From: Euryodendron excelsum
Lineage: Eukaryota; Streptophyta; Magnoliopsida; Ericales; Pentaphylacaceae
Length of the DNA: 64,000 bases
Direction: 5' to 3'
Assembly (NCBI GenBank): GCA_033060915.1
Contig: CM065392.1
Location: 18,134,501-18,198,500, forward strand
The notes under the pieces are model-generated. The model was not told the origin of the DNA. It did no database searches and was given only the letters and a program-made list of their open reading frames with translations. Shown piece by piece: positions 33,983 through 44,648 of this stretch (position 1 is the first letter of the stretch; each line of letters begins with the position of its first letter). Position numbers and translations under genes: made by a program.

Positions 33983-35382
33983 TTCTAACGAGAGAGTACA
34001 GTGTTTTTCCTGCTTGTGTGTGTATTCCTCGAGTGCGAAAATTCTGGGCGCGACAGGTAGCATCGACCATCCTGGAAAATCAAATCAAGGTAAAGTTATT
34101 AATATACGGTATAAACAGTTCAAAGGAAAATAGGTATAGAAAAGAAAAAGGAATGAAAGGACAAAACGATGCAAATCTCGTTCCCCTACCCCTAGCAGAG
34201 TCAACTTTGTCATATTTCTTAACTTTCAAGTTTTCTAAACTTTTTCCCTCAAAATTTTATTTTTAAATCAATTCCTAAGGTTTTCAAACTTTTTCCAAAA
34301 GTCTATTTCAAAGTCAAAATCCAAAGTTAATTTCGAAATCAAAACTCAAAGTTTTATTTCAAAATCCATTTCAAGGTTTTCTAAACTTTTTCTTCAAAAG
34401 TTTTTATTAATTTCTAGGTTTCTTTAAAAATTTTCTTCAAAAGTTTTATTCAAAATCCATTTCAAGGTTTTCTAAACTTTTCCTTCAAATTTTTTTTTAA
34501 ACAATTTCTAGGTTTCTTTAAACTTTTTCCTCAAAAGTTTCATTCAAAATCCATTTCAAGTTTTTATAAACTTTTCCTTCAAAAGTTTTATTCCAAATCA
34601 AGTTCCTAGGTTTTTAAAGCCTTTTAGCCAAAAAGTTTTATTCCTAAGACCTCCCGAGTTTCTTGGGGTTTTTTCCTGCCAAAATGGCCCCATTCTCAAA
34701 GGTTTTATATCTTTTTTCTTCAAAAAGACTTTATTTCAAAATTTTCTAACTATTTTTCCATTTTGAAAATTTTCGGCAGAGTCTTGTTTGTAAATGGTCC
34801 CTAAAATGCCAAAACTCTGTAATAGAATATAAATCGCGCACCTCACGGTATCACAAGCATGTAACACAGACGAATATAAATCAATCTGTGCACATTCTTT
34901 AGGTTTTCAAATTTTTCAACAAATGTTTCTATTTTTTTAAAATCCAAGGGTTTTCAAAATGCTTGCAAGATCATTAAAAAATACTTCAATATATTTTCTA
35001 AAATACTCTCATATTCAATCCATTTTCAAACTTTTCTATTTTTCACGTATTGTTTCCTATTTTTTGAAAAAAGAAAAATTCAAAAAGTTTTCAAAAAGTT
35101 ACAAAACTTTCCATGGTTGTTCAAAACATTTTTCTAATGTACGGTACAAAAATATAGCAAGAAAATGCAAAATCCAAGCTCATAGGCACAAAGGCCCATT
35201 TCTTGTCGGGAAACCCTTAACAAGTATACATGCAAAACTACTCAAACGCAACCAAATGGGCATCAAAATGCAAAAACAACACCACCAGAGTGAGCAAAAC
35301 ACATCAAGACATGGATGTCGGCTATTCACACGACTCAAATGGAGTTTGATACATCAAGATCAACACAAAACAAAAAACTCAC

Positions 35383-35600
35383 CTCTTGGAGTTCTCCAGA
35401 AAAATCTTCTTCTCCAGTGGTAAATCTGGTGACGATGATCACTTTTGGCAACTCTTCCACGTCCCCTAAGCTCATCCCTTCAATGTCGAAGGGTTCTTCC
35501 TTGCAAAAACTGCAAGAAAAGTTTCCAAAAGCCAAAAATTTGACCAAACCAGTATGCCCCCGAATGAGGGGCTGTTTAGTTTTAAAGCTCCAAGCCTAGT
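35383..35600 (-). other. Antisense accessory-gene first exon, copy in element E
   Basis: Minus strand, ending CCAAGAG followed by GTGAGTTTTTTG (donor GT at 35382-35381). Aligns with the D copy (GAGAACTCTAAGAG then GTGAGTTTTTTATT). The right boundary (transcript start) is unknown. A 70-codon frame crosses the donor but is not conserved in B or D. Confidence 0.5.
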
Positions 35601-35830
35601 GCCACTAGCAGTGGTGCCAAGGCAATATTAAGCCCGGTGCCACTACAGTCCAGTTCTGGGCAATTTTGCCTTTTTGCCCTCTAAAATCTGATTTTAAATG
35701 CCCTATTGGGCCAAACTGTAATTCTCAAGCTCCTGTCTTCAAACCCTTCCAATTCCAATCCCTCTGATTGCCTTGCGGTCAACATATGACCCTTACTTTA
35801 TCATTTTTTTACCTTCGACAAGCAAACACA

Positions 35831-35846
35831 GAAAAAGAGGGGTAGT
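35831..35846 (+). promoter_or_regulatory. Element E polypurine tract
   Basis: GAAAAAGAGGGGTAGT directly before the LTR start TATAAGTACTCC at 35847; compare the D tract AAAAAGAGGAACAGC. Confidence 0.75.
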
Positions 35847-36861
35847 TATAAGTACTCCATTTTTGCCAGCTCAACAATCTCCAGCCCGACTGGACTCACA
35901 TTCAAACCGATACAAACATATTCAAGCCTAAGCTAGCTTTCTAGACTCAATCCAATTAATCAACCATTTCACGGGCGGCCATGCCCAATCGAGGCAAAAT
36001 AACCAAAATGCCCTTAGGGCATTGCTCGGTCCAATTCTAGTTGGCACGTCTTCTTAAAAATGGTAAGTCCATATTTCAACCTCAATTCCAGTTTCAATTC
36101 CTGTCCAAACCAGTTAAATTCCATTCGGCACGTCTTTTAAAAAAGTTAATCCCTTAGACGGGAAGTCCATCTAGCACTACACGTTCATCAAAAAAGCACA
36201 AAACCCCTCGAAATGATAAGCCCATTCACACTCATCAACCGGGATATAATCCAAGTCCTTGAGATGGTAAAGCAGTTCACTTTTAGGACTTGCTAGCTCG
36301 CCAATGGAGAATGTTCGCTATTCTGCACGTTGATCAGGAAAGTACTGAACACGTCTCTTGGCTGTGGCACGTTTACTGGAGGATGAGATACCATTGGAAA
36401 CCAACTCATCACACCCTGTCAGAGTGATGGAAACACTCAAAACCCGGGTCAACACAATTGCCTGCTAGCCCATTCCGGTGAAAAATGACCAAACTGTCGC
36501 TTGGGCCCCATTGGTGCACTTCTCAAGAAAGTACCTAAGACCTTGAAGTGATAAGCCCACCCTTCCAAGATTGTCCCAAAGATAAACTAGCATGTTCTAG
36601 GGCCTTCCAGTTGCTTCTAAATCGATTCCGAGAGCATTCGGTCAAAATAACCATTTTGCCTTTAAGCATCCGATTGCCTCCGAGAATCACACTGGCTTTG
36701 GGTATCAAACCATTTACCTTCCAATAATTCTTCTAATAGTATTCCCAACCTTTTATTACCTTTTTAGACTATTCTGAGTCCATTTTGATAAACCCAGTGC
36801 GAAATGACCATTTTGCTCTTGGGGGGCCGGTTGCTCTTTTCAACTACTCCGGCTCTGATCA
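35847..36861 (+). repeat. Element E 3' LTR, first part
   Basis: U3 of a giant LTR starting TATAAGTACTCCATTTTTGCC (a decayed TGTAAGCACTCC). Shows the usual U3 words (GACCAAAATGCCC-like, GAGTGATGGAAACACTC, GGTATCAAACC). Interrupted at 36862; the continuation is at 60813. Last five bases GATCA are the target-site copy of the small solo LTR. Confidence 0.85.
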
Positions 36862-36906
36862 TGTCATGTCTCATAACCCGACCTAAGTGGATTTAAGGTA
36901 CATGAC
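36862..36906 (+). repeat. Small solo LTR, left part
   Basis: Starts TGTCATGTCTCATAACCCGA, continues at 60491 to ...GGTTCAGGACATTACA (60807). Total about 362 bp, TG...CA ends, flanked by a perfect 5-bp duplication GATCA (36857-36861, 60808-60812). Unrelated to the giant LTRs. Its last five bases ATGAC are the target site of element D. Confidence 0.85.
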
Positions 36907-38407
36907 TGTAAGCACTCCATTTTTTTCCCCTCGGCAGTCTACAGTCCGTCTAGACTTGTATTTAAGTCAATATGGATATATTCCAATTTAAACCAGTTTT
37001 TTCAGATATAATCTAATCAATTGATCTCTTCGTAGGCCCATTGGGCCCAAATGGAGGCAAAATGACCAAAATGCCCTTGGGGCATTATCCGGTCCAATTC
37101 CAGTGGGCACGTCTTCTCGAAGCCGGTAAGTCCCCTTTTCGATCTCAATTCCAGTTTAAATCTAATTCCAGTCCAATCCCAATCCAGTTCCAATTCAAAT
37201 CAAGTCCGGCATGCCTTTTGAGAAAGTTGATCCTTTAAGGCAGTAAGTCCATCCGGTCTAGCACATTTTTCGAGAAAAATCTTAAGAACGGTAAGTCCCT
37301 TCAAACCAGTAGACCAGGACAAGACCTCAAGTTCTCGAGATGGTAGAACGGTCCACTTTTGGTGCTTGCTAGTCCACCAATAATGAATGTCGATTTTGGC
37401 ACGCCTTTCGAGAAAGTTGATTCCTCAGGCGATAAGTCCACCTAGCAACTTCCCGAGATTAGGCAGTCTCTGGAATGATTGTGAACCGTTAGAGTAACGG
37501 AAGTATTTGTAAACATCGTAATCGTTAGAGTAGCGAAAACACTTGTAAACAGGTTGACATTAGGAATTGCCAACAAACTCCTATGTTATGGGACTACCAT
37601 TAGAGTGACGGAAACACTCAAAACTCAGGTCAACACTAGTGCCTGCTAGCCCACTCTAGTGAAAAATGACCAAACTGTCCTTAGAGTTTTTCGGCACGTT
37701 TCTTGAGAAAGTACCTAAGTCCTTAGAACGATAAGTCCATCCTTTCAGGATCGTCCCAAAGACGATCCAACATGTTTAAGTGCCTTCCAGTCGGTTTCAG
37801 CCCAATTCTGAGACCCTCTGGTCAAAATGACCATTTTGCCCCTAGGCATCTGAGCGCTTCGGGAACCACACTGGCTCTGGGTATCAAACCGGTAACCTCC
37901 TAGGGATGCTTCTGATAGTATCCCCAGCCTTCCGATGCATTTCTGGATCATTCCAAGTTAGTTCCGGTAAACCTGATGCAAAATGATCGTTTTGCCCATG
38001 GTGGGCCGATCGCCTTTTCTAATCACACTGGCTCTAGGTATCAAACCAGTAACCTCTTGAAACATTCTAGGTAATTTTTCCAAGCCTTGAGTCTTCTTTC
38101 AGGATATTCTAAGTCCACCCTGGCAGCTTTCTTGCCCGACTGACTGTTTTGCCCATAATGGCCTTGTTAACCCTTTAAAGAAATCCTGACATCATTTTTC
38201 AAGTCTACTACCCCCAAGAAACTATTCTAAGGGTTCCTGTCCCTTTTCGGCCCTTTGGGCCATTTACGGCTCTTTAAATTATTCTCGAACCTTTCGGAAT
38301 CACTCTTAGTGAAGTTAGGCTAAAAATTGCATATTAGTCACTAGTACAGGCGCCTAAATCTTTGAAAGATATGTTGCTTGCCGACCTTAAAAGTTTCCTA
38401 AGTGGAT

Positions 38408-38490
38408 GGCGCCACTAGTAGTGGCGCCAAGCCAAAAAATGGCCTGAGTGGCGCTAGTGTAAAGTTTGGCCTGGCGCCACTGCAGTAGGC
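38408..38490 (+). promoter_or_regulatory. Palindromes upstream of TATA in LTR D
   Basis: A near-perfect palindrome, arms TGGCGCCACT / AGTGGCGCCA around AGT-like centre, followed by further half-copies (GAGTGGCGCTAGTG, CTGGCGCCACTGCAG) and then the TATA box about 30 bp later. The same palindrome type occupies this place in B, S1, S2, E and D3. Promoter role is inferred from position only. Confidence 0.55.
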
Positions 38491-39157
38491 ATCAGTTCAG
38501 TCTTCTGTCTATAATTATAGAGCCTCCTCCAGTGTGAAAAGGGTTGACAAACACAGTCCAAAAACCTTGCTCTTCGAAATATAGAGCTCGAAGTCCTTCC
38601 AAACCCTAGTTCCATTTAGGTTCTTCAAACTCTAGCCACTATACACTTAACCCTAGCATACATACACTTATATACTAGCCTCTAAAGCCTCCATTGAAGA
38701 CTTGAAGTGCTGCAACTTGGAAGCTCTTAAAGATCAAAGCAAAGATTGAAGTAAAGTAAGCAAGCAGAACAAAGAAGACACAAGGTAGGCTTCCTATTTA
38801 CGTTTACATAATTTCCCCCTCTCTCTTCTATCTCTTAACCCACTTGGATTTTTTTCTATTTTAATTCCCATTTTCTATCCCCCTCTCTTTTATGCTTGAA
38901 ACAAGAGACTCCCTGGTTCATGTGTAGGATTAGGCTAATGAATGTCACCATATCGGGGCTTTCTCATAGTCTAATTGCAGACCACGTGGGTTTGGCCCAT
39001 TTGATTATGTGGTCAAGCCTTTAACCTTATATGTTCACGAACCCAACTTGCATTGTGCATATCATGATCATGCATCTCTCCAAAACTTGCATCGAAAATC
39101 GTTTTCAAAACTAGCATTAAATTTTCTTTTTCCAAACTTATTTTCAAAATCGCAATC

Positions 39158-39310
39158 CTAGGGTAATTCTAGCCTTTTTGTGGTTAGGGTTGCTTGAGGA
39201 AAGTGTTACATTTAAAGTGACTTTCATAGTACATATTTTCAATTCCTTGTTATTTTCAAAATCACAATCCTAGAATGGTTGTAATCTTCTTATGGTTAGA
39301 ATCGTTTTAG
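39158..39310 (+). other. Tandem long hairpins in R-U5 (LTR D5)
   Basis: 39158-39198 and 39270-39310, each 17-bp arms with 7-nt loop and one true mismatch; remaining differences are G-U. Confidence 0.65.
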
Positions 39311-40973
39311 GAAAGTGGGATATTTTTAGAGGCTTGTAAAAGTCCACATTCAAATCCCTTTCCAAATTACTTTTCAAACTTACTTTCCAAAGTCTCTTTT
39401 TAAATCCTCTGCAAAATCTCTTTTCAAATCTACTTTCTAAAATCTCTTCTCTAATATACTTTCTAAAAACTCTCTCCAATCTCCTTTCCCAAATTCTCTC
39501 ATAGAAACTCCCTTCAAAAGATTTACTTTTTAAAAATCTCTTTCCTAAAAACTCTCTCAAAAAGATATGTTTTCCAAAATCCATTTTCTTGGAGTTCAAG
39601 TCAAGCTCTAGAGTCATGGTTAGAAAACCCTAGTTTTCTCTCCTTAAACATGATTACCAATCTTGCCTCAAAACATAGATTTCCAAAATCTCTATCTTTT
39701 ACATCAAATCTTAGAATTCCAAAATCACTTTTCCTATACCAAAACTATAGCCTCCCAAACCTAAGTTTTTAAAAATTCCTCCTTTTCAATTCTATGTCAA
39801 ATCTAGTTCCCCAACTTAGGAAACTAAATCAAATCTTCCGTTTCTGGAAATAAAATTCAATCTTTTATTTTATGAAATAGAAATCAAATCTTTCCTAATC
39901 CAATCCTTCCTAATCTCATTCCTTCCTAAATCTTAAGTTTCCAAAACTTAAACTTTCAAATCATTTCTTAAACTTTAAGTTTCTTAATCTTTCTAAACCA
40001 AAACTTGTCCTAAATTTTCAAATCTTAACTTTTCAAATTCTAAATTTTCAAATCTTTCTTAAACTCAAATCTTTCCAATTGTCAAGAATTTTCAAGACTC
40101 AAACTTTGAATCTTTCTAAATTCAAACCTTTCTTAAATTCAAACCTTTCCAAATGCCTAAACTTTCTAAACGCCTAATCTTTCATAAATCAAAATTTCTA
40201 AACTCAAATATTTCCAAAATCAACTTTTTCTTAAAAAAGAAACTTTCCTAAATTTTAAACTTCCCTAATTCGAAACTTTCCTACTTCGAAGCTTTCTTAA
40301 ATTCAAAACTTTCCAATTTTAAAACATTTCCTATTTTAAACTTTCCGAATTCGGAACTTTCTTAAAATGAAAATTTCCTAAAACAAAACTGTCCTATTTC
40401 GAAACTCTCCTAATTTCAAGATTTTCTACATTCAATCTTTTCTAGACTCTAACTTTCCAATTCTTACAAGTCCAACATTCGAGTCAAATATTTTCTAAAT
40501 CCCTTCGAAGTCAAGTCAAATCTTTCTTAAACCTCAAGTCTTTCCTAAGTCATATCTGCTTAAGTCTAGGTTTCCTAAAATCAAACTTTCTAAAATTAAG
40601 CTTTTCAAGCCTAAATCAAGTTCAAGTCAATTACATGCTTCAACCCTAGATTACCCTAAGTCCTAGGATGTCTAGACCTTAGTTCGACCCTAACCCTAAA
40701 GTTAGGAAGCTTTCAACTCTTGTCCAAAGATTCTTTTCTAAACCAAGATGGTTTTTCAAATGTCAATTCAAGTCAAAATGTTTTCAAATCTCAATCTTTT
40801 CAAAACGAGTCCAAGTTCTTCTTCCGAGTTCTATTTTTCCAAATCAAAATCAATTTCAAATCCTCAAATTAAATTTCAAATCAAAGTCAATTCCAAGTTA
40901 AATTTCAAATCTTGTATTCAAAGTTCAAATCAAACTATTTTTTAAATCAAACTCTTTTCAAACCAAATTTTCT

Positions 40974-41049
40974 ATTGGACTCTTGTCCAAATTACGATTA
41001 ACCTGATTCCCAAAAAGGGATACTTAGGCAACCCTCATGGGTGCGGTCA
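40974..41049 (+). other. Conserved double-hairpin block (LTR D5)
   Basis: TTGGAC-TCTT-GTCCAA, where the outer pair is T-A instead of the C-G seen in S3 and B (paired change), then ACCC-TCAT-GGGT. Confidence 0.65.
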
Positions 41050-41612
41050 TAACTTTTTTTAAATCTCTAATTCCACAACCTTTTTCAAGTTTCCAATTCC
41101 ATAACTATTCTCAAACTTCCAAAAATCTATTTTCAAATCTCTATTTCCAATTTCTAAAACTTTTTCTTTCAAAAATCAAGTTTTCTTTTCAAATCTCTTT
41201 TCAACATTAAATCAAGTTCTTTTCAAATCCATTTTCAAAATCAAAGTCATTTCTTGTACTTGCCTATCATGCATCGTGCCAATTTCTTTCTAAAAATTCT
41301 TTTCTAAAGTGGATAGTATTGAACATTTATTAATCAAAGATTCTAAATGAGTGAACCTAGGGTGAATAGACATGAAGGTGGCACAAGGGCGGGGTAGGGT
41401 AATGGCTTAGTGCGTCTTCACTACACGTAACCAACCTCTGAACCTAGATCACTGTTTTCAAAAACCAAATGGAGTTATTTTCAAAAAAGGGCTAAAATAT
41501 TTCCAAAGGTTGCCAAACAATCTCTTTTCTTAAAAACCCTCTCTTGAGGAAGTTTTCAAAACTTTTTCAAAAACCGTAAATGTAATCTTCGGATTGTGCT
41601 TAGTTTTAGGTG

Positions 41613-41726
41613 ACCTAACTGACCTTAATCAAGTTAGGTGGCGACTCCAAAACTTTTTCAAAAGCCCTTAATCAAATCGATTTTTAAATTCAAAACTAGT
41701 TGCACTCGTCCTTCTAGGAGGATGAG
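41613..41726 (+). other. Structured U5 end with PBS-like site (LTR D5)
   Basis: Stem ACCTAACT / AGTTAGGT, PBS-like TGGCGACTCCA at 41639-41649 (all 11 as in PBS A, closer than D's own PBS), terminal hairpin 41705-41726 with 10-bp arms. Confidence 0.62.
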
Positions 41727-41794
41727 TTCTAACGGGAGAGCACTGTTTTTTCTCACTTGTCTTTTTCAGGTGTAAAAAATTGGGGTGCGACAGC

Positions 41795-41812
41795 TGGTGA
41801 CTCCACTAGGAA
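41795..41812 (+). promoter_or_regulatory. Primer binding site of element D
   Basis: TGGTGACTCCACTAGGAA two bases after the LTR. Compared with PBS A it has two C-to-T or G-to-A type changes, consistent with decay after insertion. Confidence 0.85.
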
Positions 41813-43439
41813 AACTTAGAGGGTTAGGCTAATATCATGTCTCTTCACCCTTACCCATTTGGAGTCTTTGATTGATTTGTTCAATTCTATCCACCTCAAA
41901 CTTTTAAAATCAAGTTTTTTCAAGTTGTTTTGAAGAACATGTAATTACTTGTTTTCAATTACATTCAATTATTCAATCTTGCATTAAGTTTGTCATTCAA
42001 GATACTGACTCTTGCATATTTGTTTTTGTAGGTGGACCCTTGTTCAAAAATTTATTTCATGTTATATTAATTGCTGTGTATGAATGAATGTATGGATTGG
42101 ACAGGATGGATGGGAGTTGTTGGGCTCTTTTCTCCAATTTTCAAAAATCACACATGCACTGCACGTGTACTTGCATTATGCATACTTGCATTCTTTACTT
42201 TGATATGTCCCTTCTAGTTAGAAGGGGGAACAGTATATTGGTTGTGGGCAAGATACTGTGTCAGTTTCTTTGCCTACGGCCTCTTGATGGTTCCCCCGCT
42301 CGAATCACCAACCGATCATAGCACCATCTCTAGGAGTAGGCCTAGGTTTAAAGATCTGGGAACCGAGCCTTTTTAGGATGCATTAGTAAACCCTCAACCT
42401 CATGCTCATATAGACACCATGCATAACCAAACCTCTACTGAAATTAAGACACGCGCACTGATTTCAAAACCATGGAGGAAAGGGCGACTGTTTTATATTT
42501 TGCTCTATACCTATTTATTCTTGTTGTTATGATGATTGTACTCTTACTGTTATAATGCCTATATAACTGCTCATGTATCCATGTTTACACTACAAATGCA
42601 TTCTCTCTCTCTTTACTTTATGCATCCATGTTCATGCATTTCATATTCCATGTCAAGACAAAAGCTCCAAAGTAACTCAAGTCACTGCATCTTCATGCAT
42701 ATGATGAACCCAAAGAGAGTGACACCAAGTTTACTCTCCATTGCATTAAACCTACCAAAACCCCAAGGGCTCCCACGGAACCCTAAGGAATCATTGTATG
42801 CATTTCAAGTCATTCCATAAGAAGGGCCCCAATCCCTCTATGCTCACGGAGATAGGATTGCCGAGAAGACAAGGGACAATCAATCAACAAGGTCTCTCAA
42901 CGACCTCCTCGACGTCAAATCCAAAGATGGCAAATTTGAAGACTCAAGAGTAGTTTAGGATTTCATATGTAAAACTAGATAGGTGGAAGTCCAAAGAAAA
43001 ATGTTCCCTCTCCCCCTATTAAAGTGTACTTTGTCTCTCTTGTATTTTAAACCTAGAAGTTCAATGTACCCCTTTTCCCCAAATGAATGAATGTAGGGAT
43101 GAATATAGATGCTTGATCAATGATAAGGTACTTGCATACAGGAGCAAACCCCCTATTTCCAAAAGTGAGCCGATACATCATGATTAATTTCCCTCTTGAG
43201 TAGGGGCATTCTTAAAGCATGCATTGCATAAAAATTTGTCAAAATAAGACACTAACTTTTTTCGTTTTGCTGGTCTTAGGTTCCTCTCCGCTACAGGCCA
43301 AAAGCTAAGGAACACTCATAGAGTCACTCACACTCGATGGCTTAACTCTGATACTAGCAAAAGTAAGAGGACTCAGAAATAGGATGACCAAAATGGAAGT
43401 TATGTTCTCTTCGCTCTCAGGCCATGCAGGAATTACAAC
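41813..43439 (+). other. Element D leader
   Basis: About 1.6 kb between PBS and gag remnant, homologous to element A's leader. Contains the leader palindrome (42209-42226) and CT-rich tracts. Short frames are not conserved with A. No promoter or RNA gene recognised. Confidence 0.7.
42209..42226 (+). other. Leader palindrome, copy in element D
   Basis: Arms CCCTTCTA / TAGAAGGG around GT. Compare the element A copy, in which both arms have changed together. Confidence 0.5.
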
Positions 43440-44648
43440 CATGAGCAGGCAGAGTCTTCCCAAGTTCGAACCCATGAGGAATGAAAAAGGATGAAGTAGA
43501 AGGACCCAGACTATGCCCAACCATTGCTTACCAACAACCTCCCAGGCCAATTGCGACATTCCGACACCTTTTAAGCTGGTCTTTAGCTAAACCCCTAAAT
43601 CATATAATCTATCCTATAAGTACTAGTCCCATCCATTTGGCCCTAACACCGAAAGTTGTCCCACTTTGAAACATAAAACCCAAAGCCCCTTTAATTTCCA
43701 AACCACAGTCCTAGTTATTACCACACCAGAACTTAATTCCCAATCTTCGAAAACATCTGCGACACTTTCTCAGTTTAGGCGAGCAAGCGGGAAAAAACAG
43801 ACATTTACTAAACTTGCTTGTTCACAGACCACGGCCTATTTTGGCCTCCTAGCAGCCAGATACTTGAAACTTATACCCTCTCGACCCCAGCCCAATCCTC
43901 TGCCTCCTTACTTTGAATCTGTAGCAAGATGTGAATACCATTCAGTTGGCCAAGGACATGACACTGAGGATTGTTTAGCCCTTAAACACAATATTGAAGA
44001 CCTGATAGATAACAAGATCATCGATATACGACCAATGAATCCTCCTTCGAATGCCACTGTAGGCCCTCTATCAAACCACACCGTCAACGTCATCACAAAA
44101 TTTGGTAACGACAAGGTTTGGTTCACCACATGCCAAGAGATATATTACGAGGATGGGGAGGAAATGGACTGGGAAGATTTGGAACCGCATCATGCCTTAT
44201 TATGGTACAACCCCAATAAAATGCTAGACCCCGAAAAGAATCTCGTGGTTGAATCTATCGAGGAGGTTGACCATGTGATACATGAAAGAGGAATTACAAT
44301 CATTCCACTTTGACCCATCCAAAATACAGGAGCCATTCATACCCAGTACTAGAGGCCCACCGCTATGCACACCTGAGGAATGCTGGGGCGCGGCTGGTGG
44401 CACCAGCAAAAAACCCCAAGCTCGAGTCAAGTCTATTCATCTGGAAGAAGACAAGCTACCCAACTGGTTTATCAAAGAAACTAAGGAGCCAGCGGAGGAA
44501 GGCAAAGGGGTTGAGGAAGCTGACAATTACACCATCATTGCTAATTCACTCAGGGCTTTAGGAGAAGCCTTTACCTGTCGTGTCTTGGTCAAGGATCCCA
44601 ATCACGAATGGAGCGTCGAAGATGTGGGTATTGTCCCAAGGCCCTACT
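43440..44648 (+). pseudogene. gag: Element D gag C-terminal remnant
   Basis: Tat/Ogre-type gag tail. A first frame shows KKDEVEGPRLCP (43481-), the degenerate form of the KKK.EV.A. segment of element F. A shifted frame (43666-44313) carries SRPQPNPLPPYFES then the Cys/His motif CEYHSVGQGHDTEDCLALKH and IEDLIDNKIIDI, PLSNHTVNVI. A third frame (44282-44648) gives EADNYTIIANSLRALGEAF and ends WSVEDVGIVPRPY, which matches F's ending almost residue for residue, stop included. At least two frameshifts. The capsid-forming N-terminal domain is absent: the leader runs straight into the tail. RNA-binding role is inferred from the Cys/His motif. Confidence 0.82.

Larger units (their letters stand above)
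29356..34055 (+). repeat. Solo giant LTR S3 inserted in element E
   Basis: 4700 bp, starts TGTAAGCACCCTATTTTTGACC and ends GGGCGCGACA. Flanks AATAG / GGTAG could be a decayed target duplication (3 of 5, both differences transitions). No PBS or polypurine tract. Contains TATAAATA (30858-30865), a donor-like AAGGTAGGC (31188-31196), a conserved block with GATCACGTGGGTTC (31386-31399), the pyrimidine tract (31750-33170), and U5 modules. It sits four codons after the putative ATG of E's antisense gene. Confidence 0.92.
34056..35846 (+). mobile_element. Element E interior, 3' end
   Basis: Matches element D about 48460-50664 in the same order: start-codon region of the antisense gene, an intron-like pyrimidine-rich stretch, the TTCTTGGGGTTTTTTCC..AAAATGGCC segment, antisense first exon, GTGCCACTAGCAGTGGTGCC palindrome (35600-35619), and polypurine tract. 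On the minus strand TTTTCCAG ends at 34072 directly before GATGGTCGATGC, a good splice acceptor and start codon (34070-34068). No sense-strand gene is visible. Confidence 0.75.
36907..41792 (+). repeat. Element D 5' LTR
   Basis: TGTAAGCACTCC...GGGGTGCGACA. U3: GACCAAAATGCCC block (37060-37080), CAAAATGACCATTTTGCCCC block (37823-37845), palindrome GGCGCCACTAGTAGTGGCGCC-like (38408-38428), TATAATTA (38510). Then R with CTAGCC-rich sequence, donor-like AAGGTAGGC (GT 38785-38786), GACCACGTGGGTTTGG (38980), long hairpins, pyrimidine tract (39330-40960) and U5 modules. A strong acceptor-like TTGTCTTTTTCAG ends at 41769. Confidence 0.93.

Noticed and set aside
43305..43559. Antisense open frames over the gag region (also 43908-44129, 44224-44430)
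   Set aside because: They are shadows of the gag remnant; element F does not keep them open.
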